Origin: Phlebotomus papatasi
Taxonomy: Eukaryota; Arthropoda; Insecta; Diptera; Psychodidae
DNA length: 64,000 nt
Direction of reading: 5' to 3'
Assembly: GCF_024763615.1 (NCBI RefSeq)
Contig: NC_077222.1
Coordinates: 25,234,001 to 25,298,000 of the forward strand
Position numbers and translations under genes: made by a program. This document shows positions 34,551 through 47,212 of the stretch, in pieces (within the stretch, counting starts at the first letter, position 1; every line of letters begins with the position of its first letter). The notes under the pieces were generated by a model. The model saw only the letters and a list, made by a program, of their open reading frames with translations. It had not been told where the DNA came from and searched no databases.

Positions 34551-35646
34551 TACCCTGGCTTCAAACTATTTATATTTTTCCCATATTCCTTTAATGAATC
34601 GGGCCTTATGGCTTTATATTTTAATAACTAGTCTTAAGTCACACTTTGTCTAAATAAAATAGGTCAGATTTATTAAAAGAACCAGGGGCATGACATTTCC
34701 TATGTTTCCCATATATTTCTAGCGCGCCGAAAAAACTTTTGCGTTTATTAGCTGTTTTCTGTCAGTGTAGAATGAATTAGCAAAAACTATAAATGCAAAA
34801 TAAAAGCCAATTTAATATTGAATACGCAACCGAAAACCCCAAATTGGCAACCTACGTAGTTTTGGAGATATCTCGTGAAATGTGTACGAAAACAGGGAAA
34901 AATTTACACTAAAATCAGTCGCATTTTTCAGAGCTAATATCACCCCCCTGAAAAGAACATAGGAAAGATCTGAAGTGTTCGAAGCCAGAGTGTGTGCGAA
35001 GGCCGAAAGACTTCCACTATAGGAATAAAGTTTCATGTAATTCCCTGTGGAGCATATTATTTACAAAGTTGGCGACAAACGTAATGCTATTAACGATACT
35101 TAATTTAATTAAATATTCATAACATTCTAAAAAAGATAATGTATTAAAAACAAATGATAAATTTTATTTCCGAAGTTCTTAATTGAGAAAAAAATAATAG
35201 TTCTAATTTGGTATGAGGGCAAAGCGTACTACTTTTGGACGACTCAAGCTACGAAAAACAATTCTTTTTTTTTTAAATAGCTATTTGAATGTCTCAAACT
35301 TCCTGAAAAGAGACACGAGACAAATCCTTCAAGAATATAGAAAAAAATGATTTGTCAGATTTGTCCGAAGCTTGAGTCGTTCAAAGGTCAGTGCGTTCAA
35401 TTTTTTTTCTGTGTTTTTAATGGCATTTTTCAGAACATTTAAGGCATTAAACTAACTATTAAAATTAAATACTGTAATGTGAAAAATTTATTAAAAACAT
35501 ATTGAAAGGCAGTACCGGCAGCACACATTCCAGTAAGACCACAAAAGATATAGTTTACTTAAATATATTCATGTAGACTATTGTAAAAATTTTAAAAATT
35601 GATTTATTTAATCCTGAAAAATAACGAATCTTGACATTTTTCCTGA
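34551..35646. other. gene-free AT-rich DNA
   Basis: The minus-strand frame at 34812-35036 has no motif. Nothing else recognised. Confidence 0.45.
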
Positions 35647-36920
35647 TCTATGTTTTTTTCTATATCTTTTCTACTTACTAAAAGAACCTTTTCGTAAGTT
35701 TCTTCATAATTCTGTTTTTTTTTTTAAATAAATATGAAATGTTTTCATAGAATTTTTCGCAATGTTGGCAACCAAACTAAATATCCCAGATTTAAAAAGG
35801 ATCATCTAAAGGAAAGTGTCAAAACATCTACGCTGAATATTTATATATAAAGTAAATAAATGTAATGAATATGCGCAAAAGCATGTATAAACATCGAAAA
35901 CACTTGACAGTAAATAACCAAAAAATAAAAAAATACATGTAAACTACAGCTAAATAAATACTTAAGAAAATAAATAATTACGAAAATAATAATAAAAAAA
36001 ATAATTAAATAACAATACTACATGTGTTCTTCCGAGACTCAGTATCTTGAATATTGAATTTGGGACCTGGGGGTGGATGTGGGATAAAAAAAACATCGAA
36101 AATCATCGAGAGCTGGTCTAAGCATAATGGTATATTTTCCATTATCTTTATAATGATTTTTTTTTAAATGGGTAATTTATTTTATGTCAATGGACACTCC
36201 AACTCGGTTTTCTATGTTTTTTCTATAAGGAAAATTAATAAAGTAACTAATATTTGTATAAAATATCTTCCACAATTCGATTCATTTCAGCTATTCGAAA
36301 GAAATATTATTCTTAGTATTTCCTAAGTCGGAAAGTATATTTAATTATTTTATAAATTAAGATAAACTAAGTCGTACGACATATTCCAGAAAAAATGCGA
36401 TGTTTTTCAGTAAGGTGTTTAAAATATTTTTTCGAGTGACTTGTAAGAGTGAAGTTAACGTTAGGAAATTGTTCCAAAGTAAGGTAAAGTACCCTGTAGT
36501 CGGCCGGTTTCTCAATTCGGCCAGTGCGACTATTTATTCAATTTACTTAGATTTTTTATAATATGGTCTTACCGATTTAATATTATAAGGTGTATTGTAT
36601 TACATATAACGTAAATCAGTGAAAATTTCATAGAAATTGACTATAAAACGTTCAAAATTTGGTTAAATAATTCAACTGGCCAAGTTGAGGAACCGGCCGA
36701 CTAGAGGGTACTTTACCTTACATAATTGAACACTGTAAATAAAATGAGCATTTAAAGTGTGTTTTCGATGTTTTTCTATATTTTTAATCCACAATTTATT
36801 TATTAAATACATTCTTAAAAGTAAGCGTATGATCCTATAAGCACTACCGCAGCTAGAAATACAAACAGAGAAAGGAACTTGATACATTTGATAAATTTCC
36901 TAAATAAAAAACATAGAATT
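35647..36920. repeat. scattered TTTTCKATGTTTT motif, second cluster
   Basis: Further copies near 35647, 35890 (-), 36091 (-), 36208, 36398, 36762 and 36909 (-). The copy at 36762-36786 and that at 29838-29862 are the longest matches to each other. It is separated from the first cluster by about 2.9 kb without the motif. Confidence 0.6.
36482..36718. mobile_element. TA-flanked MITE, AGGTAAAGTACCC ends
   Basis: 237 bp. AGGTAAAGTACCCTGTAGTC on the left is mirrored by GACTAGAGGGTACTTTACCT on the right, with CGGCCGG and TGGCCA also mirrored, giving TIRs of about 43 bp. TA on both sides (36480-36481 and 36719-36720). Tc1/mariner-type target site. Confidence 0.85.
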
Positions 36921-39365
36921 CCAAAAACAGAGAAAATTAAAGCCAACCTAACAAGCTGAGCAAATTCCTTGGTGTATTATGCAGTTAATAATAATATTTT
37001 TCAAAGCCACAAAATCTTAAAGTTCCAAAACAAGACAACAAATATTTCTGTGTAAAATTCAAAGTTCTTCACCCCCTGTTCGGGCACCAGAGGCATGCCA
37101 TTAAGACGAACGATCACGTGAGGTTGTGTCTGTGTCTCCGTCGGATTTCCTGTAAGGACCCGCCGCTCAAGCACACGATTTGAGACACTGAAAGTCCCAT
37201 AACTTCTCCCTCTGCGCTTTCCCCGGGTACAAGAGCAAACATTGCATCAGAGGGATTGTAATGTCTGAGGGGTAACAGGAGTTGCAATAAAACTGGCACA
37301 GGATGTGAACATTCATTCACATAAATATCCCTCGAATGCCCGCGGACAGGTGAAAAGTTCCACAAATTGGAGTTCGCACACTGAAGCCAGGCAAAAAAAA
37401 TAGAAGACTTCATCAAGATAGTGCAGTGCTTATTTGCTACAAACATTGCCATTGGCTGAATTTTAACAGTTCCAAGTCAGGGAATTTCACCCCAAAGGTC
37501 CCATAAATTTATTTTGTGAATTTCTGTGGTGTTAAACAGAAATTGTCAGTGTAGCAATTAAATTTGAAGACAGATTTTTGTCTCTTAAATTTTTACACAG
37601 CATCTGGTAATGTTTCTTCCGAGAATTTTTCTGTATGGAGGTCATAAAAATTAATTAACCCAAAATTTTAAAATACCTTTCATCATCATTCTTCATTTTG
37701 GGCTGCTGTGAAATGTCAAAATGCTGTCACATTGATTTAGCATATCAAAAATATTTCATAAGAATTCTCACACAATGGCGGGAATTTCATCATAAATACG
37801 CGTTTTTTTTTTGTTTGGTTCTGCTGAACAGGGAAAAAAATATAAATAAAACCTGGCGAAATGTTACTGAGGATTGTGGGAAAAATATTTCAAAACTTCA
37901 ACCACAGCCTGCACTTCCTATTTTGTTAATTTAATCTATCCCCTCATTATCGTAAAATTATTCAAAGAATCAGCATATTTATTGCTCTAACTCTAAAGAG
38001 GTTGTAGCAGTATACAATTGCTTAATTTTTAGATATCTTCTTGCATAAATAGCCCGATTTTGCTTACCGCTTAATCCATAAAGTTTTACAGACCAATCGG
38101 TGCGAGATAGTGAATTTAGGAAATATGGGGACCCCCTTAATTATCTTAAATAGCGAAGAAATGTCAAAATTCGAAAATAGATTCTATTCAAACTTATCCT
38201 GTTACAACTTGAAGAAACTGTGTTAAATTTCGAACAGTATGCAATACCGGACAGATCTTTGGTTCCCCAACATTAAATTTTTTTTTTTAAGTTCTTCAAT
38301 TTCCAAAGGTTGTACAATACCAAAAGAACAGAAGAGTACTGTCTCTACGGACGAGATACTGTAGAAAAAGTCTTGAGAGATTTCCGGAAGAACAAAATAC
38401 TTTGAGAAACTAGTTGTCCGATATTTCACTCAAAGTAATTTAGAACAAATTTGGCGAAACAAGATGATGAACAGTTTTTAAGATTCTAAAAAACATTCCT
38501 AAATAGAAGTAACAATAAATGCAATTTGTATTAAAAAGTTATTAGATTTCAAACTTAGGATTTGGAGGCTTATTTGCAACATGTCCGAAATTTGGAACAC
38601 TTTTCCTAAAACTTAACAAAATACAATTGTAATTATTTTAGCAAAAATTACCTTTAACAAAATAAATAATAAAGAAAATATTATAAAAGCGTGTCTTGTC
38701 CTCTGAAGCATTGAAAAATTCAGTCGAAGATACATTAAAAATCTAAAGTAAAGAAAACTTCGCGTATTAATCACTTCTGCGCTGATAGTTCATGTTTTTG
38801 GAATATTCAATATCGACTGTTATTTTTTTATTGTAAAACTTTAAGCTTTTTTAAAATTATTTTCAATACAAAATAGATATAGTCAATATTTTATTTTCTG
38901 TTTACATAAAAGAGATTATTTGTATTTAAAAGTCAAAATATCTGACTGACATTTCGTTATTTTAATGAGAGGGACGCTGGAAACTGTTCACGATTTTTAA
39001 TTTGCAGCCCTTTAGCCGAAATTTTCGAATAAATTGAATCAAAATTAGCACTTCTTTCTAGGCTCTCATATTTTCTGTATTAGACTATTTCCGTAAAAAA
39101 TCTAAATTTATTTTATTTGTCTAAATATTCAAATTTCTATGGTGATTCAAAATTTCGAACTTGCAACACTTTTAACATGAATTTTATCAAAATTACTTTA
39201 ACAAAGTGAATTTTGGAAATTTTCTCCGATCGTACTGATGACGTTCCAGTTTTCCAATAATTTTTTTTTATTTTCCTAATTATACTGATCAAAATTCTAT
39301 TTTTTTTTTAATTTGAATAAATTTGTTTCACCTTTTTCGTGGCTTTTCAAAATGCATCCCAGTCG
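36921..39365. other. gene-free DNA with one GC-richer block
   Basis: 37050-37460 is GC-richer with CACGTGA, CCCGGG and CCCGCGG words and a 112-codon minus frame that matches nothing I know. It may be regulatory. 37461-39365 is AT-rich and featureless to me. Confidence 0.4.
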
Positions 39366-39970
39366 AAATCCTGAAAGCCAAATTCCCTGAATCCGAAATC
39401 CTAAACACCGAAAGGCAAAATCAAAAATGGAACAAAATCCAGAGTGACCCAAAATCCCGAACACTAAAATTTCTGAAAGTCAAAATCTCGAAAACGAAAT
39501 CCCGAATACTCGAAAGTATCATTGCTACTACCACGATGGCACACACGTTTACTGGAGGCAAAGGGAAGTCTTCTGTGTTTTGGAAAACTCTTCTATACAT
39601 TATTCTCCGTACAATTTTGTCCCTTTCAGGATTTTGACCATTTCGGGATTTTGGCTTTAGGGATTTTGGCGTTCGCGAATTTGACCTTTTCGAGATTTTG
39701 TTCATGCGGCATTTTGGCTATTCTGGATTTTGACCCATTCGGCATTTTGGATTTCGGGATTTTGGCTTTAGGGAATTTAACTCTCGGGATTTTGGTGTCC
39801 GAGATTTCGACTCATTCGGGATTTTAGTTTTCGGAATTTTAGCGTTCGAGATTTTGACCTTTTCGGGATTTTGGCTATTCTGAATTTCGACAAATTCGAG
39901 ATTTTGGCTTTCTTCATTTTGACATTCGAGATTTTGTCCTTTTCCGAATTTTAGCTTTCGGACTTTAGGT
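39366..39970. repeat. inverted arrays of an ~18 bp degenerate repeat
   Basis: The left arm (about 39366-39510) repeats AAATCCCGAA / GCCAAAAT phrases. The right arm (about 39620-39970) repeats the inverse, TTTCGGGATTTTGGCTTT, with roughly 18-20 bp spacing and many substitutions. A non-repetitive ~110 bp centre (GGCACACACGTTTACTGGAG) separates them. The overlapping frames at 39323-39827 come from the repeat. Confidence 0.75.
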
Positions 39971-42112
39971 TCAAAATATTGGTACGATGGCGAAGAACCT
40001 CTGAAAAATAATTTTATTTTTAAAAAATACTTAAAAGTGATTAAAATTAAAGATTGTCAATTCGAGCACTCTGCGAATTTTCTTTCTTCATTGTTCTTTT
40101 CGTGTCGACATTGCAAGAGAAATGTCGAGTGGGATTGAATGGTAATTTTAGGAGTGTTTCATCAAAAAATTCAATTCCCAGTGTTGTTTTGAAAAAAAAA
40201 AAAAGAATTTCTCACATTGTCTTTTTAGATTTTCGTAAACTCTTTCTTACCACCATCAGTGCTGTCATTAGTGTGAATTTTTAATTAAATACCGCCCAAT
40301 TTTGGCTGTTTAGTATTAGTCTCAGAAAAAATAGTAAAATGAGGCACAAAATGCGAATTCCGCCAAAACAGGTCCGCGGCTATTTGAATTTTGAAGTTAA
40401 ATGGACACAAAAACAAACTTATAACGATTTGTTGGCGTCGGTCACGTGATTTGGTTTTCGTTTTGTTTTGAAGAAGTCTTTCCGTTGGCGTCCAAATATT
40501 TCTTTTTTTTCTTCTGGGTATTATTCATCGTCTTGGATGTCTCTTAATTATTCCAGTAAATATTTTCTCTCCCACTTTTCACTCAAGGTGAATAAGAGAG
40601 TGAATATTTACCACCGAAAATAGTTAGTGTGACACATACACGCGTGCGTAATGTTGTTCCAGAGCGAACGAAGGTGAGATTGTGAGGTATATGGAAAACG
40701 AAGAAAGAACGAGTTGACGGAAAATTTTTATAAAAGAAACTTGAGGTTATTATCAAAGACCCAAAAGACGGTACAAACCGTTGAATCACCAACACGTTTT
40801 TCCTCTTCATCTCATCTTTTGTTTCTCGCATCTCTTGTGGTCGCAAAAGACCCACAAAAAAAAAAGAAGATGAAACAGCCAAGAACTCGAGCGCCATCTC
40901 AGACAGTAACCTCTATCACCAGGTATTGCCCATGCCCAGTGACAAGACCCCTCCGAAGAGACCAACACAGTCATCTCAAGATCTCATAAAATCTTGCATG
41001 TTGATCATCTTCAACATCAAAAAAAAATCCCCACACACAAGTCTTTCAGCTTTTGGGCCAACGTTTAATTACACACCTGATTCACCTAATGAGACGGCAA
41101 ATAAGAAGATGAGAACCACATCCAAAAGTATTCAGAAGCCAAAATCATCTCTCAAAATGACTAGACCATGAAAGAGAGGATTTCAATGTAATTTCATCTC
41201 TGCATCATATTTACCTAATTGGTAAATTCAATCATCTCGCCGAATATTCAAATTTGCCGTTAGACTTCTCCAAAAAACAAAAAAATCGCATAAATTTGCC
41301 TTCAGTTTTTTTTCTTGCGGGCGAGAAACTTACCAACAATTGGATGTTGGAACTTTTTACGACACTCGAATTATGTTTTTGCATCTAGTTTTTGAGGAAA
41401 TTAGTCTCGTGCCAAAAACACTGGCAGATGATCAAATAATTTGCTGTTTTTGGCAGTTTCAGGGCTAGGCTTCGTGGCACGAAACGCGTAGGTAAAGACG
41501 GAAATTCCAACGAGATGATTTGTTCAACAAGGACTATAAAACCATATAAGATTGGCTCAGAACTGTTTTGATTACAGTTTCTTTATGGCTTGAATAGCTT
41601 GAATGCTAAACAGGGTAAATAGAACAGACAGCAGAGTACAATAAACCGACTTTTATAAACTGAAGTTTCAGTAGAAGTAGATATGGGTATGTTAAGCATA
41701 ATTCTAGGACAAAATTAAACTTTGTGCCCTTGTAACTACGAATTTAAAATTGAACAAAAACCATTAGAACCCTAATACTTAAGGTTCAGGTTGTTGGTTT
41801 ACTTGATTCTGAACCGCTTTGGCGAGCCATGGAATTTTTATTAGGACTAAATGCTAGACTAGCTAAAACACTATAATCGGCCTATATAATCAATTCTCGA
41901 TTCGATTCTAATCAATTTTAGACATTCCAGATATCACTTGAAAAGTGTTTACGATGCGGATGTGACCGATTTATCACAAGCGATCTAGACGGAGAATCAG
42001 CAAAAAGCTCGAATTACCAAACTTAATCGTACATAGCCGTATTTGGTAAATAATAATTTTCAACTACTGAAGTTACCGAAATCTAAAACAAGCCTGACAG
42101 ATTTAAGCTGCA
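39971..42112. other. gene-free DNA, GC-richer near 40.3-41.2 kb
   Basis: 40370-41170 has higher complexity and contains splice-donor-like sequences (GAAG/GTGAGA near 40671 and CCAG/GTATTG near 40921). The frames at 40714-41171 resemble no family and are lysine/serine-rich low-complexity. I call no gene. Confidence 0.35.
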
Positions 42113-42119
42113 GTATATT

Positions 42120-42325
42120 CATTCATTCATCCATCTTCAACCGCTTATCCCAATTGGGGTCGCGGGCCCATGACATCCAAATTAACAGCCTATGCTTTTC
42201 GATCCTCCGCCACTTCAGGAAGATGTTCGGGTTCGATCCCAAGGCGTTCCAAAACAAGATTCTGAATTTTATTCAGCCACCTTGTCCTAGGTCTGCCTCG
42301 AGGTCGACGCCTTCTCACAATGGCT
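42120..42325 (-). pseudogene. non-LTR retrotransposon 3' end (C-terminus plus tail)
   Basis: Read on the minus strand, about 42320 to 42200 encodes RRRPRGRPRTRWLNKIQ, continuing ...ERLGIEPEHLPEVAEDRKAW-like. It then ends in a region giving GPRPQLG, a stop, and a tail of GGATAAGCGGTTGAAGATG followed by GAATGAATGAATGAA. The GRPRTRW motif followed by an AEDR segment is characteristic of insect non-LTR retrotransposon polyprotein C-termini. The 5' part is absent, consistent with target-primed 5' truncation. The same tail occurs in the fold-back arms at 19.2 and 27.7-27.9 kb. Confidence 0.65.
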
Positions 42326-43137
42326 TGCATAGCTTTTCTGGGGAAAGCTGCAGTATAGCTTCAGTGAATTATTTTTTTATGGATCTAATAGGCTAACGAT
42401 CTTAAAATTAAAATCCTAGCTCAATGATTGCAAATTCGACTAAGAATCATTTTAAAAATTTCGACTAAACTTTGACCTACGACTTTGATATAAAGCCTTA
42501 GTACTTTGAAATAAAGCCACATTGCAAATGCCTTCTCAACGCATGAATTAAAGGCGTTTAAGGAGAACGCAATAAAAAATGCTAACACAATGGGAAGAAA
42601 GTAAATCTCAGGGGTCCGCGACAACGGTTTTCAAGGAAAACTGTCTTGAGAACAGTTGACTCTTCCGACCGGAGCTACTGAAGCTGAGCGGTTTCCTTAG
42701 CTGGAAATTGGTTGACTATCGCAAGCCCCGGGAAGAAACAAACAAGGGAAACACTCCGCTATATGGGTAATAACATACAGACGAAGAGGGGATTGGCAAA
42801 GTATTAGGTGTCCCCTCTTCTCCAAAATTAGGCGACTCTGGCCACAAGTATCCGGAAAGTCCGGTCACATTCATTGTGGCCGCAGTATATATATATAGGT
42901 CTTATATCTGTCCCAGATTTTTTTTATTTAATAATTTTCAACAACCTATCTCCGATAAGGGCACGTATTAACACTCTAAGGGCAAGAGGATCAAAATTAA
43001 TGCCATAAAAATCACTTTTTCTGACTTCTTGGAACAATATAGAACTTTATAGATGGTTGTAGAAATTTTTTTAATGAGTTACCGGTGACCTAATAGTCCT
43101 TAAACGTGTAAGACCGGTAAGACACTCAGATTAGTCT
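42326..43137. other. gene-free DNA
   Basis: No gene recognised. 42960-43110 carries GATAAGGG and ACCGGTGACC...AGTCCTTAA words that recall the piggyBac-like family at 2906-3043, but too weakly to annotate as a copy. Confidence 0.4.
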
Positions 43138-43268
43138 TTCACGCCACTTTATCCTGTACGATTTTAGGAAGATCTTCGGGATCCATTCTGAGACGATCTC
43201 AGATAAGACCCTCTCTTTGCTTTAGTTACTTTTTCCTAGGTCTGTCTTAAGGTTGACGCCTTAGGTTC
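43138..43268 (-). pseudogene. decayed non-LTR retrotransposon C-terminal fragment
   Basis: Alignable by eye to 42170-42310 (CACGCCACTTTAT...AGGAAGATCTTCGGGATCCA...TTTTCCTAGGTCTGTC...AAGGTTGACGCC) but with stops in the GRPRTRW frame. It is an older copy of the same family in the same orientation. Confidence 0.5.
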
Positions 43269-44214
43269 GCAAAGACTGTGTTTTAAGTTTGAAAATCATG
43301 GAACGAGAATTGTACTTAATGGTATTGAAGACTAGGAAATAAAGGTTATAACGCCCAGAAAAAACGGTCTTTTGAGCTGAAGTTTATGCCAGATTACATA
43401 ACAGTCAATATTTTTTGGGAGAATCTTGACTCAGGGTTTAATATTAAATGCATTAATTTTTGTTTACACGACTTTCAGGAGCTGGCTTGAAACATAAGAC
43501 TCAAGACTTAGCGGAACTTCCTCTTGTAGGCTTGAAAAATATGGTTAAAGCCATATTCCTTAAGAATACATCAGTATTACACGATTAATCCTAATAGTAA
43601 TAATAATAGTTGTTATCTATCTAACATTAGGATTATGGTTATAGATAGGTTGTTTATTTCTAGTTAGATCTAATTAGACCACAGCTTGGGGGTTTTGACT
43701 TTAAACCTTAGTTTTGAGATTTGGCAACAAGCCTATTTAATGGCCCTACCCCATAATGAATCTGCTAGAAGAAAGTTGTAGGAATTGCCCAAGTAACTGT
43801 TCTATATAGGATAAACGATTTAAGATAGTCGCTTCGAGTCTTCATTGACCTTCTTGGTTCACTTAACAATTTATCAACAATATTTTAGGATTTCTTCACT
43901 TTATTTGCATCGTAGAAATTTGCTTTCTAATTTTCAATCAAATTTCCGAAAATTTCATAACACTACCAGTGCATTACTCCGCGTAAACTATGATATTCGC
44001 ATCAGCCTCGACGATAAACATTTTACGATCTTGATTGAAAAATTTTACTAAATTTCTTCTGTTAAGAATTTAGAATAGTTAAGGTATAAGGATGACGCTC
44101 AGGTTTTAAGATGTTATTACGGTTTTGGAAGGAAGGGTTATTTAGTCAATTTGAAAATTTTTCCAAATCTCTTACTTTAAGAATCCCTATCCTATCCATT
44201 GAACCTAATACGGA
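43269..44214. other. gene-free DNA
   Basis: Scattered words such as GACTCAAGACTTAGC recall the MITE family at 44215-44405. No gene. The frame at 43845-44051 has no motif. Confidence 0.4.
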
Positions 44215-44405
44215 CTTCAGACCTAAGGTTTAGCCATATGGCTTAACTTCTCTAATTTCTTATCAATCAAGATTTTTTGGAAAATTATCACTTAAGATTA
44301 AATAACATTGGCAAGTGATCCATCAAATTTTGAAAAACCAATAAAATTGGTTGCTATTTTGAATTTCGAGACCATCGGGAATTGGGCTAAACCTTAGGTC
44401 TGAAG
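44215..44405. mobile_element. MITE with CTTCAGACCTAAGGTTTAGC ends, copy 1
   Basis: 191 bp. CTTCAGACCTAAGGTTTAGC at the left is mirrored perfectly by GCTAAACCTTAGGTCTGAAG at the right. A related copy is at 49457-49640, with a common interior (AAAACCAATAAAATTGG). A loose partial match lies near 62585-62615. Confidence 0.8.
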
Positions 44406-45130
44406 ATCGAAAACTCTTCCGGAAGAGCTAATAAAACGGCTTTGTAAAAGGAACAAGAAGGCCAATTGCTATCTAATTGATCTTAAATTATATTCTAATT
44501 CGAACAACGGATCTTCGTATTCAAAATAGCAATTTAGAGAATTAATTTGTCTTGAATCTTGATTTACCTTTTGGAATAAGTCAGGAGGAAGAGCATATGG
44601 GAAGCACTTAAGTGAACAACCGATAGAATCTAAATGACAATATTCCATGGGTATATGACAATCTCGAGCTGTTTTTGCTGAGAAAACCCCTCAATTTGTT
44701 GCTTCCTGTGTCAATCAAAAGTCTTTCTTGTGGAATGGTGAGTCAGAGTCAAGACCCCTTGAAGATTCTTCCAGGAGTTGAACACGAAATGTGCGGTATT
44801 TTGGGTTTTTTTTCCTGGAGTTTCTTTTGAGAATTCTCTTCATCATTTCCTTCTGCCCATGGATCTCTTGGGTGTTACTCTTTTTTTTTTCGACCAAATG
44901 GGATGGAAGAGGGTATGAGATGCTGGGTCTCTTGGTGAAGCATCTCAAGAACCAGAATGGACGGCAAAAGAGGACGGGAAAAAATGACGTGTGCGTGTCT
45001 GAGGGAGTGAAAGAGAGGTCAGGGCAGTTGGAATGAGATGGAGAAGGTATGTTGAGGTACAAAAAAAGCCGATCCCAACAAACTGGCTGTGATTAAAGGC
45101 ACCACACATCGGGTTCTATATACCACTCAC
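44406..45130. other. gene-free DNA
   Basis: Overlapping frames at 44715-45062 (-) and 44791-45036 (+) lie on opposite strands, and neither shows a known motif. Composition becomes GC-richer from about 44860 on. Confidence 0.4.
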
Positions 45131-46260
45131 CTGAACGAAGGTGCGTTCTCTTTGTGTGTGTCGTCTGCAGTTGGTGAGATGGATTGGACACAAAAGCAAC
45201 TCCCGAGGATGATGATAGTCAACCTTGAGAATTAATCCTAGTCCAGCATCATTGGCACATTAGTCCCGAAGCACTGAAGATGGGGTGTACAGCAATAAAT
45301 TTTTATTGCTATTGTCTGTTACCCCCGATATCGTCTATCCTTGACACAGCTCGATACAGGAGGATCAACATGTCCCTGGTTGCACATGGCCCATCACATT
45401 CTTGGAATTATTCACAAAGCTTCACAAGTTCACAAACACTGGGCGAATGGAAATTTTCTTAGTCGACTGATCTTGGGATATTGGGAGGAATCTTTCTCAC
45501 ACTATTCTACACTTGAGATTCTTCCTTGATCGTCTTTGATATTTGTACCACAAGAGGCCAAGGGCCGACCACACCAGTTACGGAGATCGCGATCTTTTCT
45601 TGTGGTGTAGGCTTGTTTTGGAACCCAAATAGCCCAAGTGATTTATGCAATTTTTCCACTCGCGATCTCCAAGATTGTGGAGATTCTTGGCAGCTGCCTC
45701 TGGAAACAGTCACACGTCATCTAAGAGGTGCGCACAATCCAACAGGTAGTTGATCTTCGCTCTCACTCGATCGTTAAACTTGCGCGCGCAACTATTTGCA
45801 CATACCAAAACAATCACTGCACATTCATTCCCTTCCACTTGGTACACTCCAAATTGCCCAGCACTCTTGCAATTATCCGGTCTTGCCAAGAGATGACTTG
45901 AGGCTGCAATAACTTGTTGCTCTTTTTTCCAAGATGCCACAGAACGCGCGCACAACCATCACTGTCCGAAGTAAGATCACAACTGGTTTGGCGTCGTCTT
46001 GCTCGTGAGACAACTTGGGGAAGCAATGTGCCTGGGAGTGGGAGAAGCTGGCCAGGTGGGAAAGTTAACGAAACATCCAAGAAACACCTGGTCAGACCAA
46101 ATCTAACCGTCTCCCAGAGCTTCCCGCCAAAAACATCCCTCCAAAACCTTTCAATACCGACACCACCGACACTACCCCATCAATTTCCCGCCAAATTCCA
46201 CTTTCCCAACATTTCCAACGGATTTTCTTCACGCGCAACTCAAGAAGGGGAAACAACATA
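45131..46260 (-). other. candidate 5' exon/promoter block of a minus-strand gene
   Basis: A GC-richer block unlike its neighbours, with several GCGCGC words. On the minus strand it ends in a strong donor-like sequence, CGTTCAG/GTGAGTGG (junction near 45131). Upstream minus-strand ATGs are followed quickly by stops, so if transcribed this part would be mostly untranslated. No protein family was recognised in any frame. It may equally be a CpG-rich enhancer. Confidence 0.3.
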
Positions 46261-47204
46261 AATTTCAATGTTCACCGCATGCTTCGCAACTATCGTTTAT
46301 GCGCAAATCGCACCGCCACCTATTGAACTAGCCTCAAACGAACCAACAATGCCCAATATTCAGACTACTAAACATATTCAATATCCGTTGAGGATTTCGC
46401 CATGCCCCAAAACGTGTTTTCATTTTCCCCGCAATTATCGCCAGAAAGGCAATTCATCTTGCATTAGCATAATTGAAAATGTGCGTTGAGAAAGAGCATA
46501 AGTTTGTTGCACTATCCCCTGTGGCAAATTTCAGGTCAATTTTCCGCATTCAACGGAGCTGAAATTCCATCAAAGTCTGAGATGATTCAGCCTGGGATGA
46601 GAGAGATTAGGTCGATTAGAAGGAACAAGACTCTCAAGAAGATACTAAACGGAGACAAATTAGCACAAAATACTCATGAAGGATTACTTGTTCTTGATGC
46701 ATAATTAAAGACTCTTGAAACATGGATTTTTATGAGACAATTTTATTAGTTCCTGAAGTTGGTGACAAGAAAATTAAAAAATAAATAAATACAGTTCCAA
46801 TAATGACTCCAAAAGCTTACTTCACATTCAATTTAAGTCTGTTATTGAGTCTATAAATTGAGTCTGTTAAGAATGACAACAACTTTATTTTGCGCATATT
46901 TTCGAATGATTGAAGAACCGACTTTGCTGATTCAAAACAGCTGATTTTAGCAATTAGTTAAATAATAAAATTAGTAAATTTGGTTACACAAATAAATTGA
47001 TTAGTGCCCAATTTAGAAGTTTAAAATCAGTAAAATGATCATGGAAATTTTGACAAAGTAAAAATAAAGAGTTATAATTTTTTAGATCAATAAAAATTTA
47101 TTTTTTAATTGTTCTAAATAATTTAATAGCTCACTGATCAAATTTAATTAATAACTTATATCTTCGGCACACCTTTTAGCTCGGTATAATTTAAAGGCAT
47201 TGAA
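46261..47204. other. gene-free DNA
   Basis: Short frames at 46268-46704 show no family motif. Composition falls back to AT-rich after about 46700. Confidence 0.4.
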
Positions 47205-47212
47205 TAAATGAG

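Noticed and set aside
39522..39827. Open frames in the 18 bp repeat as a low-complexity protein
   Set aside because: They are open on both strands across a degenerate inverted repeat and have no conserved start.
42960..43110. Further piggyBac-like MITE copy (ACCGGTGACC, AGTCCTTAA words)
   Set aside because: Only short words match, and no paired ends or TTAA sites were found.
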